A stretch of 64,000 bases of DNA from Osedax frankpressi (Eukaryota; Annelida; Polychaeta; Sabellida; Siboglinidae). Of this stretch, positions 24,296-36,015 are shown piece by piece. A program made the position numbers and the translations under genes. The notes beneath the pieces are model-generated. The model saw nothing but the letters and a program-made list of their open reading frames with translations. It made no database searches and was not told the DNA's origin. Numbering within the stretch: the stretch's first letter is position 1; every line of letters begins with the position of its first letter. The stretch is from assembly GCA_964035775.1 (NCBI GenBank), contig OZ038312.1, positions 39,354,672 through 39,418,671 on the forward strand. Direction: 5' to 3'.

Positions 24296-27200
24296 AGCCT
24301 CTCGGAATTTTGGCTACGCTCTTTTTTCTCGGCCTTTTATCTAATATTGTCGCTTCTCGGCCTTTTTTGCTAAGATCAAAGCATATCGGTCTTTTGGTTA
24401 TGATCAAAGCTCTAATCCTTTTTTGCTAAGATCATCTCTTATCAGTATTTTGGTTAAAATCAAAGCATTTTCATCTTAAGATCATCTCCTCTCGACCTTT
24501 TGGATAAGATCAAAGCCTATCAGGCTTTTGTCTAAGAATTTCTTTCTCGATTTTTTAGCTCTGGTCATAGCTTATCGGCCTTTTTGCAAGATCAAATCGT
24601 CTCGGTATCTTGGCTAAGATCATTCTTCTCGACTTTTTTGGCTAAGATAAAATACCCTCGACCTTATGGATTAGATCATCTTGCTCATCCTTTTGGCTTA
24701 GATATTCTTTCTCATAATTTGGCTGACATAAGACATGGCTGGCTAGCATAATAGCTTTTTGGTTTAGATCATCGCTTCTTGGCCTTTAGGATAAGATCGA
24801 ATATTCTCGGTATTTCGACTAAGATCAAAACCTCTCGACCTTTTGTCTATGATAATATCCTCTAATAATTTCGGCTAAGATCTTCTTTTTTGGTCTTTTA
24901 TCTAGGATCAAAACAACTAGGGCTCTTGGCCACTATATTTTTCTCGGTCTTTTAGTTCTTCTAATTACTTCTCGGCATTTTCGCTAAGTTTAAAGCCTCT
25001 TAGTTGTTTGTCTAATATTATCGGCTCTCGGAAATTTGGATAAGATAAAATCATCTAATTCTTTTAACTAAGATTAAAATCTCTCGAGCTATATTAGCTA
25101 AGATTATCTCTTCTCGGCCTTTTTGGTTAGGATCAGAGCCTTTCGGCCTTTAGGATAATATCTTCTTTCTCGGAATTTTGACTTAGATCAACACCTTTAA
25201 TTCTTTTGGCTAAGATATTCTTTCCAGGCCTTTTGGCTAAGATCAAACCTCTCACCCTTTTAGTTAAGATCAAAGTTCTCGGACTTTTTGTTAAGATCAT
25301 CTCTTCTCGGTCTTTTGGTTAGGGTCAACGCCTCTGGGGCTTTTTGGCTAAAATCTTATTTCTCTGCCTTTTAGTTCTGGCCATTGCTTCTAGGTCTTTT
25401 TACAAAGATAAAAGCTTCTAGTCACTTTGGCTAATCTCTTCTTTTTCAGCCTTTTTTGCTTAGTCTATAGCTCTAATCTTTTTAGCTAATATTTCTTTCT
25501 CGACCTTTTTACTAAGATTAAAACTTCTCGACATTTGGCTAAGACCAAAGTATATCTGCCATTTGGCTAAGATCGAATCCTCTACTCCGTTTAGCTAATA
25601 TCTTCATTCTCGGAATTTTGGCTAAGATTAAAACCTCTCGTTCTTTTTGCTAAAATATTTTTCTCGGCCTTTTAGCTCTGGTCATTGCTTTTCATACTTT
25701 TGTCTAAAATCATCTCTTCTCAGCCATTTAGCTAAGATCAAAGCCACTCGACCTTTTGGCTCAGATTAAAATCTCTCAGCCTTTTGGCTAAGATCAAATT
25801 CTCTCAGCCTTTTGGCTAAGATCAAAGCATATCTGACTTTTGGCTCAGATCAAAATCTCTCAGCCTTTTGGCTAAGATCAAATTCTCTCAGCCTTTTGGC
25901 TAAGATCAAAGCATATCTGACTTTTGGCTAAGATCAAATTATCTCTGCCGTTTGGCTAAGATCAAAGCATCTAATCCTTTTAGTAAATATATTCTTACTC
26001 TGCCTTTTGGCTAAGATCAAATTCTCTCAGCCTTTTGGCTAAGATCAAAGCATATCTGACTTTTGGCTAAGATCAAATAATCTCTGCCGTTTGGCTAAGA
26101 TCAAAGCATCTAATCCTTTTAGTAAATATCTTCTTACTCTGCCTTTTGGCTAAGATCAAATTATCTCTGCCGTTTGGCTAAGATAAAAATAACTCGGGTA
26201 ATATCTTCTTGCTAGTCCTTTTATCATTTCTTCCTCGACCTTTTGCTAAGATCTTTACTTAAATGCCTTTTAGCTAAGATTAAGGCCCCACGTCCTTTTA
26301 TTTCATCTCTTCTCGGCCAAAAGGCCGAAAAGATACGATCAAAGCTTCTCTGAATTTTTGATAATATCTTCTTTCGACCTTTTTGTTAAGATCATCTCTT
26401 CTCGGTATTTTGGTTAGGGTCAAAGCTCTGGGGCTTTTTGGATAAAATCTTATTTCTCTGCCTTTTCGTTCTGGCCATTGCTTCTAGGGCTTTTTACTAA
26501 GATAAAAGCTTCTAATCACTTTGGCTAATCTCTTCTTTTTCAGCTTTTTTGCTTAGATCATAGCTCTAATCATTTTAGCTAATATTTCTTTCTCGACCTT
26601 TTTACTAAGATTAAAACTTCTCGACATTTGGCTAAGATCAAAGTATATCTGCCATTTGGCTAAGATCGAATCCTCTACTCCGTTTAGCTAATATCTTCAT
26701 TCTCGGAATTTTGGCTAAGATTAAAACCTCTCATTCTTTTTGCTAAAATATTTTTCTCGGCCTTTTAGCTCTGGTCATTGCTTTTCATACTTTTGTCTAA
26801 AATCATCTCTTCTCAGCCATTTAGCTAAGATCAAAGCCACTCGACCTTTTGGCTCAGATTAAAATCTCTCAGACTTTTGGCTAAGATCAAATTCTCTCAG
26901 CCTTTTGGCTAAGATCAAAGCATATCTGACTTTTGGCTCAGATCAAAATCTCTCAGCCTTTTGGCTAAGATCAAATTCTCTCAGCCTTTTGGCTAAGATC
27001 AAAGCATATCTGACTTTTGGCTCAGATCAAAATCTCCCAGCCTTTTGGCTAAGATCAAATTCTCTCAGCCTTTTGGCTAAGATCAAAGCATATCTGACTT
27101 TTGGCTCAGATCAAAATCTCTCAGCCTTTTGGCTAAGATCAAAGCATATCTGACTTTTGGCTCAGATCAAAATCTCTCAGCCTTTTGGCTAAGATCAAAT

Positions 27201-28007
27201 TCTCTCAGCCTTTTGGCTAAGATCAAAGCATATCTGACTTTTGGCTAAGATCAAATTATCTCTGCCGTTTGGCTAAGATCAAAGCATCTAATCCTTTTAG
27301 TAAATATATTCTTACTCTGCCGTTTGGCTAAGATCAAATTATCTCTGCCGTTTGGCTAAGATAAAAATAACTCGGGTAATATCTTCTTGCTAGTCCTTTT
27401 ATCATTTCTTCCTCGACCTTTTGCTAAGATCTTTACTTAAATGCCTTTTAGCTAAGATTAAGGCCCCACGTCCTTTTATTTCATCTCTTCTCGGCCAAAA
27501 GGCCGAAAAGATACGATTAAAGCTTCTCTGAATTTTTGATAATATCTTCTTTCTCGACCTTTTTGTTAAGATCATCTCTTCTCGGTATTTTGGTTAGGGT
27601 CAAAGCTCTGGGGCTTTTTGCATAAAATCTTATTTCTCTGCCTTTTCGTTCTGGCCATTGCTTCTAGGGCTTTTTATTAAGATAAAAGCTTCTAATCACT
27701 TTGGCTAATCTCTTCTTTTTCAGCCTTTTTGCTTAGATCATAGCTCTAATCATTTTAGCTAATATTTCTTTCTCGACCTTTTTACTAAGATTAAAACTTC
27801 TCGACATTTGGCTAAGACCAAAGTATATCTGCCATTTGGCTAAGATCGAATCCTCTACTCCGTTTAGCTAATATCTTCATTCTCGGAATTTTGGCTAAGA
27901 TTAAAACCTCTCGTTCTTTTTGCTAAAATATTTTTCTCGGCCTTTTAGCTCTGGTCATTGCTTTTCATACTTTTGTCTAAAATCATCTCTTCTCAGCCAT
28001 TTAGCTA
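24296..28007. repeat. U2-derived satellite, degenerate array (unit 1)
   Basis: Head-to-tail monomers of about 25-32 bp, each a diverged copy of U2 nt 4-31 (CTCGGCCTTTTGG, CTAAGATCAAA). The best preserved is at about 24354 (CGCTTCTCGGCCTTTTTTGC, TAAGATCAAAGC). It begins right after the U2 remnant that flanks element copy 1. A higher-order unit of about 1.1-1.2 kb recurs: blocks near 25307, 26397 and 27578 share TTTGGTTAGGGTCAA, CTCTGGGGC and GGCCATTGCTTCTAGG. Cleaner 28-bp units appear at 25.75-26.15 and 26.85-27.3 kb. It ends abruptly in the 58-bp minisatellite. Confidence 0.92.
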
Positions 28008-28374
28008 AGATAAGGGAAGTGTAGTTTGTGGTGGTAATGTTATTGGAGTGTATAGTGTGGGTAATAGATAAGGGAAGTGTAGTTTGTTGTGGTAATATTA
28101 TTGGAGTGTATATTATGGGTAATAGATAAGGGAAGTGTAGTTTGTGGTGGTAATGTTATTGTAGTGTATAGTGTGGGTAATAGATAAGGGAAGTGTAGTT
28201 TGTGGTGGTAATGTTATTGGAGTGTATAGTGTGGGTAATAGATAATGGAAGTGTAGTTTGTGGTGGTAATGTTATTGGAGTGTATATTGTGGGTAATAGA
28301 TAAGGGAAGTGTAGTTTGTGGTGGTAATGTTATTGGAGTGTATATTGTGGGTAATAGATAAGGGAAGTGTAGAT
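28008..28374. repeat. 58-bp minisatellite, about 6 copies (unit 2)
   Basis: Same family as 7863-10411, same orientation and same order relative to the TG repeat and the AT-rich segment. It marks the left edge of the second duplication unit. The junction with the satellite falls within shared CTAAGATA / ATAGATAAGG sequence. Confidence 0.93.
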
Positions 28375-28436
28375 TGCATAGTTAAGGTCAGTTAAGTGAA
28401 GGGTTATGTATAGGAAATGGGGCTAAGCATTAGTGG

Positions 28437-28535
28437 TGAGATGATGTGTGTGTATGTGAGTGTGCGTGTGTATGTGTGTGTGAGTGTGTGTATGTATGTA
28501 TATGTATATATGTGAGTTTGTGTGTGTGAGTGTGT
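28437..28535. repeat. TG-rich microsatellite (unit 2)
   Basis: Short TG/GTAT/GAGTG repeat at the position matching 10949-11175. The decayed LINE fragment of unit 1 is missing here. Confidence 0.85.
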
Positions 28536-30024
28536 GAGCGTGAGATCTTTCTGAAGTATGTATTAATTATTTTGGTAACTTGTTTTAATTAATTTTTTTG
28601 AAGTGATTGTATTTTGCTATTGCAGTAATCCAGGTTAGGGACTATTTTTGAAATAATCAGTATTTTTAGAGATTGTATGTCAAGTAATTTCTATATTTGT
28701 TTAATTTATATTAGTTTGTAGTTACATTTTAAGTTATTAATAATACATTAATTTTCAATTGATTTATAAATATTTTCAATTTTGATTATGAAAAATTGTG
28801 AAATTTCGATAACGTAAGGAACTCAAAAGTTTTATAAAGGTTTTTAGAGTCGTGTTTATATTTTTTTAATATATTTTAATATTAGATTTTTTTAAATATC
28901 TGTAAATGTTTTTGTTTTGTATACATTTATTTCTTCTAATGATAGTTTTATTTGTTCTCCATGTTGTTTCTATTTTCCTAAATATACTTAACACAGACTA
29001 GCCTGTGTTTATGCCCATTACACCAATGCTTTAATCTTCTTGTAGATATATTAAGAGTTTTAGTTGGAGCATGTAAGTTGATTATTTTTTAAATAAAATC
29101 AAATACTATAACTATAAATATCGAAAAATATTCCAGATAAATAAATGTTATATATCGCTTAATTTATTTTATAATATTTAATAGATTTTGTAATAAATGA
29201 AAGAATTTTATAAAAATTATTACATCACTCTGTTTGTTGTGTTCTATGATAACTATAGTAATTATATTGACATAATTATTTCTAAATATGTAGCAGATTC
29301 ATATTTTGAAAACGCAATACGATATTTGAATTGTTTTATATATTCTCTTGAGATCGCATAATTCACAAATGTTCGCAAATTCCAATAATACTTAATCGTA
29401 GTCGTAGAAACACTAATATTCTAGAATGCTCTGCGATTAATAATGAATGAGCACTATATGATGAGGTCAACAATAGTTACGCAATGAACAATATAGATGT
29501 TATAGGAAAGATGATTTCGGTATATGTTTGGAAACTGATTATACGATTGGTGGTATAGTAGTCATTACCGAAGAACTTTATGGAGAATACATACATATAC
29601 TCTGCAGAGTTCATTGGAACTATCTACTCAACAATGTACTTATTAATATTATGCAATATTGATCAATCAATGTATCTAAGCATATTATCAGTAAAGTACT
29701 TGTAAAAATGCATCCACTAATTTACAAAATGAATATGAATACAATAATCCCAATTTTGAACAAATGTTATGTAATTCTGATCAGACAACTAAAAGAAATA
29801 CGAATATCAGACGATGATGAAGCAGCAATGTGAAATACATGTTTACGTTTATTATTTTATGGGTGATAATGAGTCAGTGATAGATGTGTTATTATCAGTA
29901 AATACCGATAACATATACGATAGACATTGTAACGGTATTCAGTGGTACTTACCCATATCGAACTGATGTACTCCCGGTGGATACGAGATTATCTAATATA
30001 CAATATTAGTAATGTTATTTCTAG

Positions 30025-30143
30025 ACCTTTACAGCGTGTATTCTGCTATATTCCAAGATTTAATTATAGGGGGCCACAGTGCAATACATGTACTCCGATC
30101 GGCGTTCAATTCACGTACTCAGAACAATGTAGACCAATGTGCG
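30025..30143 (+). CDS. Candidate cysteine-rich exon, duplicate of 12718-12836
   Basis: Same splice signals (TTTCTAG acceptor, GTTAGT donor) and same predicted peptide. The two exonic differences from the left copy are silent; the single residue difference in the longer open frame (Phe/Ser) falls in the polypyrimidine tract, outside the exon. Function unknown; still only weak support. Confidence 0.28.
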
Positions 30144-30847
30144 GTTAGTATTCTATATATAGAATTTGCTGGAGTGGGGATCCTTAGAATTCAAATTACC
30201 AACTGTGGAGCGATCAACTGACCGGTTGTTTTAATCGATTGGTTGTATGCGATTGCGTGAATGTTGTGTTCGTAACGGCATGGATACGACGCGAGTAATC
30301 GCTATCGGAACGCCACTAGCGGTGGTCAAAGGAATTACTTGATTAATATGAGTAACACTATTATTAGAAAACCCTCTTATTTCATTTATCAATATTAGCA
30401 ATAGTAGGATAATATATAAATCTATTTGGACTAAAATGGATATTACGATTTAAAGTAGATGTCAACATGCTAACAATTTTCTTATTTATATAAAGGTAGT
30501 ATATAAAAATATAATGATTATATATAATTATACAAAATTATGAATACTTTTACTAATGGGTCGCATCCTTTATAATAGTGACTATACAATTAGCATATAG
30601 CATTGCACTAGTGTGACACCCTACGACGTAGGGCCTACGTTTCAATATATAATTTAATTAGTCATTATGACTAAGATTTAAAAACACTAATTTACTCGAA
30701 AGTTTCTATAGATTCTAACCACAGCTTACGACTAAACAATGCCATAATACTCTGTATTGTATACTATACCATATTAAGGTATCGACTATTAACTATAATG
30801 AGATCACCAATAGTATATAAATGTGTTATATATACTCAGGATACGTA

Positions 30848-31128
30848 TATAAGATCATACATATAAGATCATACATATAAGATCATACATATAAGATCAT
30901 ACATATAAGATCATACATATAAGATCATACATATAAGATCATACATATAAGATCATACATATAAGATCAAATATATAAGATCAAATATATAAGATCATAC
31001 ATATAAGATCATACATATAAGATCATACATATAAGATCATACATATAAGAACATACATATAAGATCATACATATAAGATCAAACATATAAGATCAAACAT
31101 ATAAGATCATACATATATAAGATCAAAT
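30848..31128. repeat. 14-bp minisatellite (unit 2)
   Basis: ATATAAGATCATAC units, about 20 copies, shorter than the unit-1 array by about seven units. Confidence 0.92.
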
Positions 31129-34100
31129 CAGGATACATATATACCTAAGATCATATCAAGATTTAATTTCTGTTATAAATCTAAAGTGGTATAAAGAGAT
31201 ATGCATTTTATTACATATATATATATATATAATCATTTATATGACTTTTTATAGGTTCGTTAGTTTGTGTTAGTGAAGCAAAATGTGAAAAATAATATTA
31301 ATACTGATACAGGTAAAGCATTTATGAATTGGATGTTATGGTAGATATAAGAAAGTAGTATATAAATATTATATAATGATGTTGTAATTTTGATCATTGT
31401 ATTAGGAATTCATTATGTAATCTAGAACAATTAAGTTTATTAAAATAATAGGACATCGATTATGATTATAGGATACTTAGTACAAGATGATAGAAAATGT
31501 ATAGGTTGTGGATGGGCAGAATAAAATTCAAATAATTACATTTTTTAGATTAGAATTTTATTTTATATTATTTTGTGAATATATAAAATGTAATATTATA
31601 TAATTATACCCTAGTTTAATAATCTAGGATTATACCATGGATTATAATATGTAAAGGGATGAATGGTAAATGTAGATATCTATTAATTTTATAAACGTGG
31701 TGTATGACATATACATTTATATGTATAAAATCTATAGTTAGTGGAAACAAGAGATGTTAGAGAATAGTATGAATAACTAAGTCATCTTTAATTAATACTT
31801 AATAATATTATTATATAGACATTTTATAAATATAAGCTATAATAAAGAAAATATCTTTAATATTAAAAACATCTATGCTTAATAAATAATGCCCAATCTA
31901 TTGTTTGATAGATGCACGTTACAACCTAAAGAGTGTTAAGAATCAATTATATTATGAGTACAAGTAAGTAAGTATCGAGAATTTGTATTATTTATCTATA
32001 ATGCATATCAAGTTTTCCGTTTAGCTGTATTATTATTTATAAGCAGTATTTCTGCAGTATATTTAAATTTAGGATTCATTTACTAGAAATTAGCTAACTG
32101 TGTACATTATTATCGGTTTTTATTTTGTTAGTTGCAGTTTATATTTTATCAAGGCAAAATATAAAGAAGTGTATCGTCATCGTAAAGTAGGTAGTTTATA
32201 TTTTAAAATGTAGTTAGTATTTGGATATACTCATACTTATATAAGTGTGGGTTTGCATAAATAAAATGGTAAAGTCCCTAATATATAATTAAGATTGGAA
32301 ATACTCAAGATAACTATATCTAAATTAAACGTGTAGTTATTTAACTGACCACATATTAATAAGCATAATTCAAAAATTCTTTGCATCAGTCTTATTATAG
32401 ACAATCGCATATATTTTGTATCTAGTACTATATAGTTATTTATATAATCATTAATATATATATATATATATATTGCTTACTATTTTAAGGTAATTATAAT
32501 GTTTTATTATATATATAATAAGTAACAGTTCAATCATATTAATATATGAATTAGTAGAGTTCAACGTAGGTATTTTTATTGAGAATATGCTTTATGGGAT
32601 AACATATAAAAAAATTACATATGCATATAATACATTTTACTTCTATTTATAAATGAAATTATTCAACATACAATATATAGAAAACGGAAGAGATATACTG
32701 ATATTTTTAAATTGCTATTAACTTTGGTCATCAAACCATACACTCCTGTCAATCACAATTGAGTTCATTCATACAATTTCTATCACCAGTATGTAGTGCA
32801 CTGTCCGATTGCAGACATGATTATGGAATTACACATAATGTTTTCACTTTTAAATTTAATATTAATTTATCTTCATTTCATTGAATATAATTTATTAATG
32901 TTATAAGCAATACAGAGCACATGGACTATTACCATTGAAATCCTATTAAAGGTTACATAATTAAATACTATCTTATAATAGGCAGGTTATATACTACTAT
33001 AATATGCACAAATAAATACCTATATGGTGTTTTATCTCACAAGCTTTGACTTGAAAGATATCATTATTCAATTGTATATTTATTTATTGAAGAGTAATTA
33101 GTAAAAAATCAACAATTAATTTATAAAATTATGGTTCGAAATTACCTAAATTTAATAAAAAATATATATAAAATTTGTAAATATTACATATTGCATATAT
33201 ATAATATCATTTAATAAAAGTAATATCATTAAATTGTGAGTATATGATATATACTATAGATGAATATATATATGCAAATGTAGGATAAATGTTGAACTTA
33301 ACTTTTATCATCTGTCATAGGTATAATATATAGTAAATTTGAATAATAATAAGTACTAAGTATAACTAAATATAATATAGAACCAGGGTGATAGAAGTAA
33401 ACAAAATAATGTATTACTAATTATTCTGACATCATCAAACAAATAATTAAATTGACTATTTGATATTGTATTGTTTAAATATAGTTAACCCTTTAAATGG
33501 ATATACATTGAGGATGATATTTATTGTTTGGGTTTTTTTATTAAACATTTCGTTTTTAGTCTTATATTATATAATTATTTACAACCTTTATAAAAATGTA
33601 ATTATTATACATTTAAAATATCAGGCTTTATATCTTTTCAAGGTCAGGTAAATGAAAGATGTATAACTATATTTTTAAACATATTTGTATATAACAATCA
33701 TATAATAAATATCAACCTTGATGCTATATATAAAAATAACATAAGACTATAAATTAATTAATCAAGAACAATTTTACATTTGTTTAATAGTGACTTTCAT
33801 TTTATCAAAAAAATCCCAAATTTAAAACATCAATAGAAAATGTTTTTAACCGTAAAGCCTATAAAATGGGAACTATGAACTTATTTTTGAATTAAAATGT
33901 GTTATTAAAAAAATATATATTGGTATGCATAACAAAATATTAATATCTTATTAATTTGAGTAAAAACACCCAAAATTTTTTTGAGTAAAAACTGACATTT
34001 ATTAAGAGTTTGCAATGTATAATATACATTGTATATTAAGTATATATTGTATGTATCATTGACAATAGTACTATTGCATTTCAATACAATTTTTCTTAAT

Positions 34101-35974
34101 GCTCTTTGAAATAATATTTTTGTATATTTGAGGGTTTCAATACAGTTGAGTTTAGTCTAAAAATTTAACATTTTTTAAAGATTTCCTATGATATATTAAT
34201 GATATTTACACTTTTTATTATTGTTATGAATCTAAACTTAAAAATTATGATACATTTTAAAATGTAACAGTATCATTACGATTGTAAATAATGTTATTAT
34301 AAAATATTCAAATCAATATGCGCTATAGTATTAGAATGGTAAAATATTGGGAACACAAATAAAAAGAAATAAAAATATGATGTTAGTGTATCAGTATATC
34401 TTTAATTAAAAAATTTTATATCTGGAAAATGGATTAAATAAATATAAAGAACAGTAAAATTAAGAGTATAAATGTATATGTTTAATTTAAAATAGTAGTT
34501 TAATAAATATAATTTATAATAAAGAAATTATAAGTATAATTGTGTGTATAAATTATTAATCTTAATTTATTATTAATTTTTTTTGAGTGATAACATATAC
34601 TTGAAAAAATTGTTATAATAACTAATAATAGTTTTTAATATAAATAGTAAATATAATTGCCAAACTATTTGTACTTTTTACATGATTAATCCTTGATTAG
34701 GGTTAGAAAATAAAACTACTATTTGTTATTAAATATTTTGATCTAATAATTGATTATTGATTATAGACAAATATGAATAATTATATGATTGTTTAATTTA
34801 TGGTTGGCTTATGTAAGTACAATGTTAATAAAAGTATCACTATTTATTTTTTTAAAAATAATTTACAGTTAATCACTTTGATTATTATAATTATAACATT
34901 GTAAATTTATAATTATTATGTGTATTTAGTTAGCATGTTATAATAAAATACTGCAAATAATAATTTATGAGCTAATACATAATTACTATAATTATAATGA
35001 ATTTACTATTATTATTATAATAAATTCCATGTTTTCATTAATATATATATATATATATATATATAAATTAATATAGAATACCTTTAGTTAAATTTAAAAA
35101 TTGTAATATAAACTATATCTAACTAAAGCACTTTTATAAAATATAATTTGTAGTAATCTAAAAATAAATTTTATTTAGAGACAGAGAAAATATGTATTAT
35201 TTTAAGAGTTGAAAAATATCATGATATTAGCCTAACAAATATATAATTGATGATAGGTTAACTGGTATATAATTTATATACAATATTTACATGTAAAAAG
35301 GTTTTAGTAAAAATTAAATTTGTTTTGATATTATATTTATCGAAATATATTATTATATTTGTTTTCCTTTTTTACTAGCTCTACGATTATCCCTTATACT
35401 TATAATATTATTTAATTACGTAAAACTATTTTAAATATATAATTATATATTTAATTGGTATGATGTAATACAATAATATGAATAATAATATAAATTCAAA
35501 TAATACATTAATATAATTTATAATAAAATTACAACTATTATTATAATAGTTATCATACTTAAATAAATAATTATATTTATATATATACATACAATATATA
35601 TATATATAGTATATAAATAAACTGTTACATTAATAAAATATGCTTTATATATAACTGAGCTTAATATTTGTCTTATATATTTATATTTATTTTTATTTTT
35701 AATCAATAGGTGGCAAACATTTAGAATAAATACAAATATAAATAGATACATATATTTTAAATACATATATGTACATACATATTATATAATTATATTATAT
35801 ATGTTTTATATAATAAATAATATAGATATTTAGAGATTTTAATAGTTTATAATCTAAGCTTTAATGTTATTTTTGATTTTACTGTGCTTAAGAATATTTT
35901 TTTTTTTTAATTTTTGATTTTTTAATTTTTATTCCTAGAAATACATGAACAGTTCCAGGAAATTAAGCATAGAC

Positions 35975-36015
35975 ATCGCTTCTCGGCCTTTTGGCTAAGA
36001 TCAAAGTGTAGTATC
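35975..36015 (+). ncRNA. U2: U2 snRNA gene, 5' 41 nt, interrupted
   Basis: Identical to the first 41 nt of the whole gene at 18768, ending GTGTAGTATC. The element starts at 36016. The missing part of the gene resumes at 38986. The break falls two bases past the branch-point-binding GTAGTA, so no functional U2 can come from this locus. Confidence 0.92.

Larger units (their letters stand above)
28540..35974. other. Right copy of the 7.5-kb segmental duplication
   Basis: Matches 11210-18767 almost base for base from about 29.3 kb on, including small open frames and (AT)n tracts. No recognised gene apart from the duplicate candidate exon. It ends at the 5' half of a U2 gene, exactly as in unit 1. 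Confidence 0.85.

Noticed and set aside
26905-27153. Periodic LAKIKAYLTFGSDQNL-type protein (also 51298-51582)
   Set aside because: Translation of the U2-derived satellite. It stays open only because three 28-bp units equal 84 bp, a multiple of 3.
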